Positions 1-12,800 of a stretch of 64,000 nt of DNA are shown piece after piece. The notes under the pieces are model-generated. The model made no database searches. It saw only the letters and a program-made list of their open reading frames with translations, and was not told where the DNA came from. Each line of letters opens with the position of its first letter. The first letter of the stretch is position 1. The DNA is from Porpolomopsis calyptriformis (taxonomy: Eukaryota; Basidiomycota; Agaricomycetes; Agaricales; Hygrophoraceae): assembly GCA_951640195.1 (NCBI GenBank), contig OX621164.1, positions 2,213,098 through 2,277,097 of the forward strand, given 5' to 3'. A program made the position numbers and the translations under genes.

Positions 1-116
1 CCCTTCAGATCGCTATCAAAGAACTCTCGCAAAGGAAAATTCCCCTCATCATCCGGCGTTACCTTCCAGACGGCAGCTTTGAAGATTGGAGTGTGTCCGA
101 GTTGATAAGTGATTGA
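1..116 (+). CDS. rpb6: RNA polymerases I/II/III subunit RPABC2 (RPB6), 3' end
   Basis: The last 37 codons, read from base 3 to the TGA at 114-116, match the C-terminal end of RPB6, the small subunit shared by all three nuclear RNA polymerases. The stretch [20 protein letters not shown] is almost invariant in eukaryotes. The 5' part lies outside the window. In the polymerases RPB6 sits at the base of the clamp and stabilises the core enzyme; this role is family knowledge. No defect is visible in the part present. The gene runs tail to tail with the sirtuin gene that ends at 222, leaving about 105 bp for both 3' ends. Confidence 0.93.
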   Translation, partial: LQIAIKELSQRKIPLIIRRYLPDGSFEDWSVSELISD

Positions 117-221
117 CTTGGTACACATAATTTATTGCGTCTCTTCCAAAAGTATCTTTCAGCTCTACTATACATACCAATTAGATACTCTCCCCGCACC
201 GTAAGTGTAAAAAAATATAAA

Positions 222-1808
222 TTAGGTCCCATCTATCTCGCCCGTATTCGTGTTGTCCGTGAACAAAAGCCCTCTCTCCGAGGCTGGCATTCTCTTCCGT
301 CGGACGCTTGAAACATCCCGCTTTTTCGACGGACTTGACTCGCCATCGCAATAGTGCGATGTTGTTTGCCTGCGTTTGCTGGGCGACGGGGGCGTTTGGC
401 CTCTCTCGCCTCTGGCTTCCCGAGCTGAAAGAAGGCTGACGACCGCCGCGTCATCCAAAAGAGGTGGAACATTCTCTTCCTCTCTTTTCTTCCCCTCTGT
501 TCAAAGACAGGTGAGTAAATACCCAACGCAACCATCAAAAGGCACTCACTTCCGCCCTTTCCTTTCTTCGCAGCCACCGTGACTTCTTTCACTACTTTGA
601 AGCCACCACTCATGCTGGCATCTCCATCCGCGGCCAGGAGTGTCTTTTGAACCTCCCAGTCCACAGGTCTCATCCTCTTCCAGTCCTCCAGGACATTGCT
701 GACCCACACGTCCGTATCCCCCTCGACGTGGTAGTCAATAACATCCCCCCACTCACTTCCTGGCGGTGTTCTGTTCACAAACACCACCTTACCCTTCATA
801 CTCTTTGCCTTCTTCATCGGGGAAGATGAACCTGCAGGCACTGACGCGTGGACAACTTTGGCAAACTCTTTCACCAGCCTTTTCAGCCCGTGAACCTTGA
901 GTGACGTCCCCATAACGATGAGCATGTCCGGTTTCCGCGCAACGTCAGCCGTTTGGATCAACCCAATTTCCTCCCCCAGAGGATGGGGTTCGCCATAAAG
1001 AACAATGGCCGGCCGGAGCGTCCCAATCTTCAAAGGGCGGGCAGATCGCGCCACACGCGACTCGGCTAGATGCCACAAAAGATCAACAACTCGCATTCAT
1101 GAAAAACATCAGACTGTCCCCACAACTTACATCGCTCGAGACATTCCGGGCATCGTGGTGCCACACCCTCACCGAACATCTCCAGATGCGTGTCCAAGCA
1201 TGGGCACTCCCCAGAGCAAAAGTTGCACCGTAGACGGTGTATATCACCGTGTAGCTGCACATTTCGCACCTCCCTCACGTTGATTCTTGACTTGCCCTTC
1301 CCATTCCTTTTCACCTCTGGGCTGGAGGATCCTAAAAGGCCAGCCCTAGCTTCAAGGCCATCGATGTTCTGTGTGTATGACCGTAAAAGCTTTCTTTTCT
1401 CGTCAAGCGTCTTGATGAAATGGTGGGTTGGGGAGGGCGACGCGGAGTCTATCGAACGCTTGAGTTGTGAGACGAAGGTGTAGAAAACGGAGGTTGAGGT
1501 CGGGTCGCGGAAGAGAGAGGCGTCGAAGAGGTCTCGTCCTTTGATAACAACATCTGGATATTGCTTCTTTACCAGCGCGTAGAGTCCATCGGAGGAGCGA
1601 AAGTCCTAAAATAAAAACCGAACGGTAAGGAACAAAGACATGGAGAAACAAACCCGGGACTGACTGGTATCCCACAAGAGCAAGAAATGCCTGCTCCGGT
1701 AACCACAACTATTCTTTTACTTTTAGCCACTGCGAGGGACAGGTCGGAGAGTGTTCTTCTGGTAGATGTGTCCGACGCAGCAGAGTCTAGGATTAATGAA
1801 AGTGTCAT
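222..1808 (-). CDS. hst4: NAD-dependent histone deacetylase (sirtuin), Hst3/Hst4 type
   Basis: This is a class I sirtuin of the Hst3/Hst4 branch, which removes acetyl from histone H3 K56 in yeasts (family knowledge). Exon 1 (from 1808) holds GAGISCSCGIP, spliced across an intron at 1606-1664 (donor GTCAGT) to DFRSSDGLY. TQNIDGLE and the catalytic VQLHG follow, then the zinc site with CNFC and CPEC pairs. A second intron (about 1070-1128, donor GTAAGT) leads to LYGEPHP and MGTSLKVHG, the NAD pocket typical of Hst3/4. A third intron near 511-552 joins a basic, Ser-rich tail ending at 222. All catalytic and zinc residues are present. The tail exon was placed by keeping frame across the last intron and is less certain than the core. 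Confidence 0.9.
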
Positions 1809-2052
1809 GGTGGGTGAAGAGAAAGACTTTGTTTCGTTGGTCCGAGTTGAGATTGTCGCGTACCATCACGCGTTAGTCACGTGAGACGTGCTTCCGCTTT
1901 CCAAATCGACACCATCCAAGGATCCCCTGCACCATAACATCTGTCCCAAACTCACGCGTCTGTATGGAATCGACTTGAAATTCTTTTAAAATGATTGTTA
2001 TGATTTTTGAACAGACACGAATTTACAGTTAGAATCGACAAAGCAAGTCATA

Positions 2053-4112
2053 TTACACGTCAGCCCAGCCACCTTCGTCCAATTTGTAGGAGGCTTCACT
2101 CTCAGGTCGGTCGGGGCTGTCCACTAGCTTCGCTACTCTTTCCTCAGCGCGCCCTAGTCATCGCCGGAAATATTGTCAGTATGTGCAAGGATAAGGACGC
2201 GATACCGGGACTGATAAATTCGAGGGTGACGGTATTCTCGACCAACTTCTGTCTCTACCAGCCTTTTGCCCAATCTCACCTTTTCTGAGAAACATCCTTG
2301 TTGCGGAAGCGTGAGACAAGATATGTCCCCCTATTGGCTTGAGGGCGCCGCCAGCTACGAATGTCATCGTCGCTCCAGGGTCCGCTAGCCGCACATCAGT
2401 CAAACGAAACTCATATGCCCGGGAAACAACAATGAACATACATTGAACTTGATTGGTCAAAAGGATCGCGACCTGCGTTAGATTGATAGATGGTCAGATG
2501 AATGATAGGAAGAGCAGATCACCAAACGTTGTATTCCTCTGATACTTTAGACAATTTCGAAAGCATCTAGCCAGAGTCCCCTCATCAAGAATCGCTGTCA
2601 CGTCGTCTTAGTTCACATACCTGAGCAAGCTTTGGAATATTGTTTCAGTGACATGTTCCATGTAAACATATTGACAAACCTTTTGTTGCCTCTCACTAAG
2701 TTCCCCTCGACCTGAATAATCAACGCGAAAAAGCGCCATGATGCTATCCACAATCTGCGAAATGACATGACTACGGTAGATCATTATCACTACAAATGAC
2801 GTACCAACAATCGGAAGTCCTTATCTTCCGCGAAACGCATAGAACACTCATTAATCAGTTCCATCTAGATGGCCAGAATAAGCGGGTGCCAACGATTCGC
2901 TCGGCATACTTACCTGGTGTTCGCTATTATGGGCGCGGGCTAAGAGGGATGTGGAAAGAACTAATTCGCGAAAAATATTTGCAGACGCCGATACCATAGA
3001 GAATATTTTCCAAAGCCATATCGCCATTGACGCCAAATCTATCGGCAATGGATCTTATGCGATCAGGGCGAAACGTCCCTGAGGGTCCTGATTAGTTATA
3101 CGAATTTAAGAATAACGAAAATATATGAGGTCACCCTCAGTATCAATGTAGGCCACCTATGGAACGTAAAGTGAGTGTTATAAAAAATCAGTCCGAAGTC
3201 TTGCCTTCCCCGATGCGCCTCCTAATTCCGCGGGGAGCTGGGTGACAACACTCATTGTATGAGCCAGCTGGGTTTTTCCAGTGCGAAACTCGCCATAGAC
3301 TGCCAGGTAAATTATTTGGTGTTTGCGTCTGATAAAATGTTCGCACCTTCCGAAATGGATTGCGACATGAGACCTCCTGATAGGATGATCAAGATTTGGT
3401 ATGCCAAGCAGAAACATTGAATGACGGACCACCAAGAATCCCGTCGACAGCCTTACTTCCTGTACTTATCATAAGAACTCTTTTTCGTTTTTCTTGCACC
3501 TCAACTCCAGTTGCAAAGGAAGACCCCTAGGGAACTGCTCAAGAGAAGGCGAGTTCTACATACACTAAAGAGCTCACAAGAATTTTGTGCGCTGCCTCCT
3601 GGAAGGGCAACGGAGTTGAGCATCAAGCAGCAACTAATTCAAGCAAACCAGACCTTGATCTTCTCGACTTTAGCCTCGGACATTCCCTAGGGAATGAGAT
3701 TAACTTGAAGCTAATGGACATTATATTTTGAAACCTTGATTTTAAGCATCTGCCTACGCGTCGTCATATTGACTCCGGAGACTGTGTTGATGGCAGCGGC
3801 CTGTAGCTTCGGGTCAAAAAAAGCGAAATCAAATTTCGTGTCTAGTAGAACCACCTTGAGTTTCAAAATATCTTGCACGTTAATACCCTGCCGAGAGATG
3901 GGATATAAAGAGGTGAGTCAGAATCGTGGGGTCAATGCGCTTACATGCTGTTGCAATTCATCGACATTATCAAAAAACGGAGTCTTTTTTCAAAGATTGT
4001 TGTCAAGTCCAGGAAAAAGCAAGGAAAGATAACTTACGTCGTCCAAATCACCCCCGGGACTGGGAGGCCTCGAGGGCACAGCGTTATGAGAAGGATTGTG
4101 ACGGGGAGGCAT
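2053..4112 (-). CDS. DMC1: Meiotic recombinase Dmc1 (RecA/Rad51 family)
   Basis: Dmc1 forms filaments on resected DNA ends and drives interhomolog strand exchange in meiosis (family knowledge). About fourteen exons can be threaded in frame. The N-terminal part has [22 protein letters not shown] and an MTTR motif. Walker A is GEFRTGKTQ, followed by AYIDTEGTFRPDR. The exon ending [10 protein letters not shown], then the exon starting [20 protein letters not shown], lead to [25 protein letters not shown] (a codon split by an intron) and [18 protein letters not shown]. The C-terminus GGWADV is followed by TAA at 2053-2055. [10 protein letters not shown] and the C-terminus favour Dmc1 over Rad51. 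One exon (2621-2629) is only nine bases and encodes LAQ. The ATG at 4112 is the first in frame upstream of the first conserved exon. Confidence 0.93.
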
Positions 4113-4453
4113 CGAGGGAGAAAGAACCGAATGATGGAAGGAAGGAATGAATATGGCGTTTATATATCAATCCCGGGTTATGACGTCGCGCATTTTTATT
4201 TGACAAGTGGGGTAAGTCTACTGCCTATTTAGGATAGATGACCATGGAAAGGAATAGTGCACGATGAACTCAACGCTTGATAGCAAACGATCAAGGAAAA
4301 AGAAAGTTCCATCATCACTTCACGAGTCCCGGGTGTGACATATGGGGCCTCAGAATCCCCGTTTGCCTGGAAGGCGAGCCCAGCATATCCATTAGAATCC
4401 TTAGTTCTGGGATTCGGAGCGCAAACTTGTCAACGTCGTAGAAGAGTTGATCA
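4113..4453. other. Intergenic region upstream of DMC1 and downstream of BDP1
   Basis: These 341 bases should hold the DMC1 promoter and the BDP1 3' end. No coding segment with family similarity was seen on either strand. A TATATATC-like stretch near 4160 (rich in T and A) could be a DMC1 core promoter element, which is inference only. Confidence 0.4.
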
Positions 4454-6066
4454 TCATTTCAGATTGTTTGAATCTTCGGGTTCAGCCAGAGTCAACGGGG
4501 TGGGGGGGTGTATTTCCGGCGTCGGTCCTGAAAAGTCCTTGCCCGTCATACGAGCAAGGTTTTCTATGTCTGTTCACCATTAGCAATGAGTAGACTGGAC
4601 CTTAAAAATACACAATTCCCGCACCGTACGGAATACGATTATTAAGGCAGTACGTGATCCTATTTGGATTCTTCCTATCTTCCGTCTTGAACTTGTTCTT
4701 GCAAGACTTTCGATCACGACCCGGTAGGACGTAGGATATAAGCTCGTAATTCTCTCCGAACTGTGAGAGGGCCTGAAGTGGCAATACGATCAGATGGCCG
4801 ACACGGCTGTCGAGTCAAGACTCACATGGTAAAAGAGTTCCGTCTCTTCTGCACCCCAGCGAGAACCTCGAAACTTTTTACCATAAGTTCCGGAGTTGAC
4901 GAACTTTGTGTTATCCGATTCTTCAACTTGTGTGTAGTGCTCGGTGTTTTCTTCGTCATTCCGGTCAACGAACAGCGACTCCTCGTCGATGAAGGTTTCA
5001 CCGTTTGGTCCAATTCTGACTTGCACGTTGAATCGGCTTACAGCCAGATCCTGCGTGTAGTCGAACCCGTGACCACTTCTGTCGTCCGTCTTTGAACTTC
5101 CTTGGCCATCGTTTGAACCAATCGGCGCAGAACCTTCCGCAGGAATCGAAGAAGGACCAGGGATGGCACATTTATCTGATGTCTTGTTCGGAGTGGAGCT
5201 TCTAACTTCGTCATCATTCTCAAGCTTCCGGAACTTTTTGGCTTCCATCAGTGACTTCATGCGCGCTCTTTTATCCCGGCTGGTGGCCCTCCATGCAATA
5301 TGATTGTTCCGAATCTCGACAGCTTTGCTACTGACGCGGCCTTGGCCAGTATCATTACACAAAGCAGCCATCGTGACGACTGTGGGATCGATTATCTCCC
5401 CCGGGTCAGCATTAGCGTCAAACGGCCGGACCGACGATGCACGCGACTTCCTTGGTTTTTGCGATCCACCACGCATTTGCTTCTGAAATAAAGGGCCATC
5501 TCCAGAATGTTCCGAATTTTTAGACGCGGAGTTCCTCTTTTTCTTTGAAGTGTCTGACACATCCACGCTAACGGCCGCGGGTAGAGATAGGTCTGATCCG
5601 CTTGACATGATTGCACCACGGTATAGTTCAATACCCTCTTCCCCTTTGTGACTTGAGCCATTTTGGTGGAAAAAGTCACCTGGTCCTGGATACCCCATTG
5701 CTGCTGAGTGAGATATAGCAATTTCAGGTGCACAATCGGGTGACACAATGGGTGGTGGTGACGTATTAACGGAAGATGTTGCAGGATTCATAGAAAAAGG
5801 GTAATGATTCGGGATACCGGACAAGTTTCCAGAGTTCTCGTCAGGAATTAATGCCCTTGTTGGAATGACAAGCGGCGGCGGCATCGAGCCAGTGGCGACG
5901 GCTGTATGGGATTCATTGGGTGCTCCAAATGGTTTAGAGAGTGTGTTGGATGGTCGAGCCCGAGGTTTTGCAACGGGCTTGAATACTGCGCTACCTTTCT
6001 CTGTAAATGATATAAGAGGGTGATGCGAAAGAGATTAAAAGCATACGTACGAACGCGAGTCGACAT
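4454..6066 (-). CDS. BDP1: TFIIIB subunit B'' (Bdp1), SANT/Myb-domain protein
   Basis: Bdp1, with TBP and Brf1, places RNA polymerase III on tRNA and 5S promoters (family knowledge). A five-codon first exon (from 6066, donor GTACGT) is spliced to a long low-complexity N-terminal region rich in Ser and Pro. The extended SANT domain sits near the C-terminus: SRWGAEETELFYH, an intron with donor GTGAGT, then ALSQFGENYELISYVLPGRD and CKNKFKTEDRKNPNRI. This WxxEETELFY...LSQFG...FPGR..K..KNKFK pattern is the Bdp1 signature. A last small exon joined in frame ends in TGA at 4454. Total length is about 530 codons, within the range for fungal Bdp1. A divergent promoter of about 330 bp separates it from the next gene. 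Confidence 0.88.
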
Positions 6067-6392
6067 GTCGAGGGTGACTCCGAAAGAGGTGAGTTTGCCA
6101 AGAGCGGAAGCCTTTGAAAAACAGAAACAAACAACGCCATATGAGTCGCGTTCAACATATCAAATTACCCGTTGGCGAAAAGCCGGACTGGGAGATCGAA
6201 AACAAAGAGGACAGTGATAAACCGTTGGGGCTTAGGACCATTGCTGAAAGGTAACACATTCTGCTTTTTTATCTGGTGGAGGTTTCTCAAACTATACCTC
6301 AGTTCAGTCATACTTCAGTCGCTCAAGCAATGTTAGTGCCCACCACACCCTTTAATTTCCATTCTTACGCTCGCCTCTTTAGCACGCGAGAA
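6067..6392. promoter_or_regulatory. Bidirectional intergenic region between BDP1 and the paired-CxxC protein gene
   Basis: The 326 bases between two divergent start sites hold no reading frame with recognisable similarity. They probably contain the 5' UTRs and promoters of both genes. No defined element could be assigned. Confidence 0.35.
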
Positions 6393-8104
6393 ATGGATAT
6401 CATCAACTTTCCCAAAGTTCTCAAGTAAAGCACGCGGGGGAAAGCCTCCCAGTATTGTTCCATTGCCCCACACCATTCAGACGCGAGGTAGATGTGACAT
6501 CGAAATTGGACCTCATACTTTTCCAAGTACAATGATATTTGAAGTTCACTATCTATCCTCTCCGCCATCTTCAGTGTCGAAACCCGAGTATTATTATCAG
6601 CAGTCAAAAGGTCCAAGCGTCTCATGGCAAGCCACAACACCCTATGGGAGTTTGCCTTATGCGACGTATGGGCAACATAACTCGTTTGGGAAGGCTCTAG
6701 CTGGATCGGATATGACCTCTCACCAAGCGGCGAAACCGCTGCTCTCCTCTCTTGCCTCCTCTGTGGCAATTACACCGGCCTTGATAAATCAAGTCAACTC
6801 TGCAGCATCCTCTAGTCCTACTCTTGCGAACTTGCTTCAGCTAGCTGCTGCTGGAAAAGCCACACCAGAGCAGTTGAAAACGCTCGGGCTTCTTATCCAA
6901 TCTTTGGCGAATCCCATTACCGAACCCAACAGTGCAAGTGCTGCCCTCTTGTCGTCTGCACTGCAGACACCTTCATTCGCAGCGAATACTCCGAATACAA
7001 TAGCTCCGAATGTAGCCCCCTATCCCTCCCCCATTCCTCCTTCACCTGTCAAGGAATTTGACATCGTCCTCGAGTTCAATGAGGCATCTGCCGAGAGATG
7101 GATATTCCCCCGCGGACCCGGGGTATGCAAGCGCATTTCCGATGGTCGAGTATCAGAGAATGCAACATATGATGCCCTTGTTTCTACCTGTGTCCCATTT
7201 CCCAAACCTGCTCCCCCAGTTGCCCCACAGCTGGCAACAACTCCTGCAGACCCACAACCAGCTCACGACGAAGACTTGCCTCTGCAGTTAGTCACTTTCC
7301 GCTTTAAAAAGGTGTCGCCAGCAATATGGGACACCCTTTCCCGATGGGTGGGCAGCGACGAAAATGTAACCAATAATCGCATGAAGCTGGAACATCTGGT
7401 AACATCTATTGTTTACATTTCTCCTGGGTAGCACTCATCGCGTGATGCAGCCAAAGAAAGACCGTGTTTACCTAGCCCATCAGCTCCCCGATGGCCCAGT
7501 CCTCACCCAGGTCCAAAATGTCGGTTCTTTTTATCCCTTGACATTGATACTACGCTGATCCGCGATCGGCTAGGCCGCATCTCCGCCATTCAGCACAAAG
7601 TCCATCAAACCTGGCCAAGTCACTGCAAGCAGGCCAAGACGCAAAACTCAGCCGAAAGCATCTAACGAGAGCAAAGACCCAAGCGCGACAACCTCAGCCG
7701 CACCGAAACGGAAGAGGCCCTCAAAAGCCAAGAATAGCACTCCTGTGAGCCAGATTGCTTGTTTCACCTGTGGTCAGGTCGATGTTCCCCTTATCATGGG
7801 CGGACGTAAGCACCCCCATACCTTGCTCTCTATACACTGCAAACCATTGTTTTCAGGCTTCTGTCGTCCATGTGTCGATGCCGGAAAGGCTGTTGCTGAG
7901 ATACCTCAAGTCGATGGCAGCGGCAGTTATACGTACAAATCAGTGATCCATCTTCAACCCAATACTAGCACTTCAGAGCAAGTCCAAACACCAGTGGTCG
8001 TTGCTCCGCCGGTTATTCCATCAGCACCCCCTGCTGATCCCACTTGTCCGCGACCGAGACCGCCAGTAGGAGCACCCTCTGATCCAGGAAGAGATGTAAT
8101 TTGA
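6393..8104 (+). CDS. Unrecognised protein with paired CxxC (zinc-binding-like) motif
   Basis: I do not recognise the family. The coding sequence is clear from about 6580 onward. It has a Ser/Gln/Tyr-rich N-terminal region; an Ala/Leu-rich helical stretch; a globular part beginning KEFDIVLEFNEASAERWIFPRG and continuing to FRFKKVSPAIWDTLSRWVG; an exon with RVYLAHQLPDGPVLTQVQ; a basic Lys/Arg/Pro-rich linker; and a C-terminal module CFTCG...RFCRPCVDAG split by an intron with donor GTAAGC. The two CxxC pairs, about 20 residues apart after splicing, could hold one zinc ion. The basic linker suggests nuclear location (inference). TGA lies at 8102-8104. The 5' exon is uncertain: an ATG at 6393 is followed by a GTAAAG donor, but I could not connect all short 5' exons in frame. 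Confidence 0.6.
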
Positions 8105-8680
8105 AAAAAAATATCGGCTCAGCAAAGTGTATACCGATGATCTCCGAGGTGAATATAATAATTTGATTGACCACCCAACCGACCAGGTCACGGCCCGAGT
8201 GGTACAGGTATAATACATATCCTCGGATAGGACGCGTATCCTTGGAAATTTTCCGTAAGAGCGTCGTGTTCCACGCGGGCTGGTATTTTCCCATTGCTAT
8301 CGGCGGAGTCTGACGTAATTGATTTACCTTACACTCAGATCTACAAGATGCATCGTGACCTAAGTGTTCTGATTTTCGACGTCATGGTAAACTTTATCGT
8401 TATGGCAAATAAGGAAAGGCTGGAGTGAATGTTGACCGCGAGGTTGATGGGACCCAAGTCTTGGCAAGGGGGCCGGCGGCATGACCTGTGAACACAAAAT
8501 CGCACCGAATCGCAATGAGGTTGTGGGTGACCATGAAAATTTCTGTGATATGCGATAAGGGTAGGACAGACTATTGCTTGCTATAATGAAACTGGACCGG
8601 TCTAACAGAGAATTCGAGTGGGTGACGAACACGAATGGAAAATGGGCGTTGATTTGGCTTGGATCAAACAGGTCCGATTT
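8105..8680. other. Intergenic, no gene recognised
   Basis: These 576 bases lie between the 3' ends of two convergent genes. A short plus-strand reading frame at 8574-8825 overlaps the SURF1 exon on the other strand and has no family pattern. It was treated as chance. Nothing else was seen. Confidence 0.4.
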
Positions 8681-9708
8681 TTATGAGAGTCTGCGTCTGG
8701 CCGCACGCCTCCTGCTCAGCAGAAACCCGACAAACATCGATGCCGTAAATGCGGAGAGGGAATACCTGGAACTTTCACCATTAAGAGGTGAAGTCTCCAG
8801 TCGAGACGTGGCACACACCAAGTGATCACATATGATAGATGCGCGTTTCTCAGGTCAACAGTTGCACTTCGACCGACAGGGATTCCTTTCGATAATCTTG
8901 TAGCAGCTTCTCCGGCGTGACCCTCTGAAGATTGCTTCACACAACTGAGTGATGTCAGAAGAATGCACGGACCCACCAAATATTGCTTCCAAAAATACTG
9001 GTTGAACGCCAGCTTTCTCCCCGCCGGCATAAGTCGACATAGCCTCGACATCAACCCAATACCATTCGCCCCCCTCCGGACGATTATCGGGCGTAAAGCT
9101 ATTGCGGACTTCAGATGTTCTAAGTACACCGATAAGATCCACGTCTCCAAAGTCTTCTATGCGGGTTGTGCTGTTGGCAAAATTGTTTGATATAAAACCG
9201 CGATTGACAAGGATGGTCGAGCCGTCCGATCGCACCAGCGGCGTAATTAAATGAAATCCATTTTTGCCTCCGTACGCACGCGGCCCAAGTAACATTGAAC
9301 GGCTATGGTCCCATTTACCCTTCACTAAAACTCTCCGGTAAACGAGTTCTGGTAATGTTAAGAGACTGTAATTGGCTTTGGTTCGATCAAGATGGGAGGA
9401 AAGATCGCTGAACGAGCTTACTCCACTTGGGGTGGCAGGGACAAGGGCTCAAGTCGTAATTGCCCCTCCAACCCGTCAATCAGGTTCGTCTTCCATTGAA
9501 GCCGCTGAAGTTGCCAAGTACCAAGAGCAAAAGTGAATACTGGTATGCAACCAATAAGTACTATGGCAGGAGTGAGCCAAGGTTTAGGTCGTGTTTTATA
9601 AATCACCGGGTTGTCAACCCGTTCGGAATGGATATATCGTAAGGGTGCTCGGCATTGAAGCCTGGAGGGGAAAGCACGCAGCCTCGGGTAGCGCAGCAAG
9701 CTGATCAT
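8681..9708 (-). CDS. SHY1: SURF1/Shy1, cytochrome c oxidase assembly factor
   Basis: SURF1/Shy1 proteins sit in the inner mitochondrial membrane and help insert heme a into Cox1 (family knowledge). The first exon, from the ATG at 9708, gives an Arg-rich presequence, then a first membrane span and GTWQLQRLQWK, the SURF1 signature. Splicing (GTAAGC donor near 9417) restores ELVYRRVLVKGKWDH. LLGPRAYGGKNGFHLITPL and ILVNRGFI follow, then GEWYWVDV. Two further introns, with donors GTGGGT and GTGTGT, restore GIPVGRSATVDLRNAHLSY, ITWYSLSAFT and the second membrane span, with TAA at 8681-8683. Both spans and all SURF1 blocks are present. A GTG codon sits 21 bases upstream in frame, but the ATG followed by ISLLRYPRLRAF fits a presequence better. 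Confidence 0.9.
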
Positions 9709-9828
9709 AGCCTTGCCACAATTTCCCACGAGATAATTCCACTTCCAATCGTCAGACTACTGTTTCTTGCAGGGAAATGTGAGCGGCATGGCCCTATACG
9801 AGCTTGAAGCAATTCACCAAAATATTCT

Positions 9829-12800
9829 ATGCGCGTGCGTAGGTTTTCAGGGGGACGATCACGACAACATGCTTTCGACGATGGCGGAGAGGAGATTCAC
9901 TTTCCAACCCGACCTGTAGATAAAGACAAAGCCGAGCAAGAACTCGTTATAAACATAAAGAAGGCCACAAGTCCAGAGGAGACTGCTCCAAAACAAAAAC
10001 ATGTCCGAAGTAGGTTTCATCCCCATCCCCATGGACGAATTGGCTTGATGGAACGTAGAATGCATTGTGTTCACCTGGGACTACCACTCGTCCATTTCGT
10101 TTTGGAGTGGGCTCAGAGTGCAGCCTCTCCTTGCGGATGAGGTGCAAACCTTTAAAGCTTTGATAACGGTTCATAAGGTTTTGCAAGAAGGTCATCCAGT
10201 TGTAAGATCTGCATCAGTTTCTCTACTGTACTCGTTCGTCTCATCACCCTCTTGTACAGACCATCAAGGAGGCTCACGGTCAGACTGGGTGGCTCGAAAC
10301 ATGCTCCCGAACATCAGGGACGGAAAGCCAACGCGGTATTCAAAATCCTATTTTCATGAGATTTTTACATGACAGATTTCTCAGGATATGGACCGTTGAT
10401 CAGAACATATGTTCAGTTCCTCTTGGCAAAGCTCCGATTCCATCGTCTGAGACCGGAATTCAACGGTTTATTCGAATATGAGGAATACGTAACTCTTAAA
10501 GGAATTGATGATCCAAATGAAGGGTGAGTAGGATGCTGCTATTCTTTCTCTACAGTCTATCGAATTATTTTTCCAGATATGAGACCATTTCAGACTTGAT
10601 GGGTCTACAGGATCAGATCGAGTCCTTTCAAAAGATGGTTTTCTCTCACTTCCGGCTTTCCACGAACAACGAATGTCGAATATCAGCATTAGTTCCTTTG
10701 GTCAAGGAGAGTTGGGGAATATATCGATTTATCACAAGTATGCTGCGAGCAATGCACCGAAGTATGCCACCTTTTTGCACTCATGGTATCAGATTAACTA
10801 AAAGGATATTTCAGGAACGAATGTTACCGATGCTTTGGAACCTTTGAGACAACGTTACAGCTCCCAGCATTACAATCTGCGCAAGTTTTATTATGAATGT
10901 TCGAACCTAAAATACTTGACTGGTTTAATCAACGTGCCGAAATTGGGACAAGTATGTTGGACACTCTGGTTGTCTGATTCAAAGACTTATCACTCTTAAC
11001 CAGGATCCTCCCAACCTACTTGATGCGGGAAGTGGTTCAGAGGCCTCTCCCGGTCCTGGATCTGGAATGAAGTCTACTCCACCTCCTGTTGCTCCTTCAC
11101 CCGATACTGCTCAAATCAACGAACAGGCTCGCTTGCTCAAACAATACGAGGAGCAACAAGAAGCCTTGAAAGCACAACGAGAGGCGGAGGAGAATCGTCG
11201 ACTTGAACAAGAGCAACAGCAGCAACGCGAATTTGAACAAAGACAACGCGAGCAAGCCGAGAGGGCGAGGTTAGCGCAAGAGGAACTGCATCGGCAACAG
11301 GTGATGCAGTACAGCAACCAGGCTGCTCAGCGTGCAAACGAACTGGAAAGAGAATTACTCGCTATGAGGGGTCAATTTGAACGTGATCAACTCCTGCTGG
11401 AGCAATATGACCGGGTTCGTACCCACCGTGGCTGTAGCTTTCTTCTCTGATCGTTGGATTGTACAGCGAGTCAAGGCTCTGGAAGGGGAACTGAGTGGCG
11501 TTTCGGCCAACATCAACTCGCAGATGGCATCAAAGGATGAGCTGATCAAGCAACTTCAAGACCAGATCACACTCTGGCGGAACAAGTACGAGTCTCTTGC
11601 CAAGCTGTACAGTCAACTACGCACCGAGCATCTCGATATGCTCGCCAAGTTCAAGCAGATGCAACTGAAAGCCAACTCGGCCCAGGAAGCGGTCGACCGG
11701 ATGGAGAGGATGGATCGCGACCTCAAGGCAAAGAATTTGGAATTAGCTGATATGCTTCGCGAGCGAGATCGGGCTAGGTTTGATCTCGATCGACAAAAAT
11801 CCACTCATAAGGAGGATATCGATCGCCTTCGTCGCGAACTCAACTTTGCGAACGAGCGTGCGGACGACGCTAGTCGGAGCAAAAGCTCTGAGGTTTCAAA
11901 TGTGCTATCGAAATACAACCGGCAGCTGTCGGAATTGGAGGATTCTTTGCGGGTAAGGAATCCGTCACCGACTCCATCAATCTACATACTCATACCAAAC
12001 CCTCCCCAAGGCTAAGCAACTGCAAATTGATGATTTATTGGTTAAGTTAAATGACAGTAGCAATGACATCGAACGACTTAAAGAGGACAAGGACCAGGAG
12101 ATTATGATCCTGCAGGAGAGTCTGGATAGTACGATCAAGGATTTGTCTGATGCTCGGCAGGCAAGTTCGCTTCTTCCTGGGTGTGTTGGATGCATTTGAC
12201 GGTAGCCACAGGATCAGGGTATTGTTGACGAGACAACGAATGCCCAGATAGACACTCTGATTCTCGACAACCGAAAGAAACTAAATCAGATTATTGGTCA
12301 GCGCCATTCATTTTTGGCTACCCATTAAACTTCTCTGAAACTGCTTTACCTAGACTCCATTCTGCAAGCGTGTGTGCAAAAAGTCGATGATGCCATCTAT
12401 GAATTGGAATCTCTAACCCAAACTGGAAATCTTTACTCTACTCCGGAATATACGTTGTCCATGGTGGAGAAGGCTACGAACAATGCCACGGAGTTCGCCA
12501 CGATTTTTAATCTATATCTCGGAGGGGAAGATGGAGGTGATCACGTCGAAGTCATTAAAGGGGCTAACGAATTCGCTCAGTCTCTCACTGACGTCTTAAT
12601 AAATTCAAAAGGTATAACCCGCCTAGCCAACGATGACGACGCGTCAGACAGGATTGTCAGCGTTGCGAAAGCAGCTGGTGACATCGGCCTGCGATTCTTC
12701 CTAAATCTGCAATCGTATAAACTCGACCTGCTGCAGCCCAGGCAGAGGAAGGAGGTTGCGATGCGCAATAATGGTGAAGTCCGAGGAGCGCTCACGAAGC

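Noticed and set aside
8574..8825. Plus-strand small gene
   Set aside because: It overlaps the last SURF1 exons on the other strand and shows no similarity; a shadow frame.
9789..9920. SLA2 start at the ATG at 9792
   Set aside because: That frame hits TAG at 9917-9919 and is not the frame of the ANTH domain; the ATG at 9829 is.
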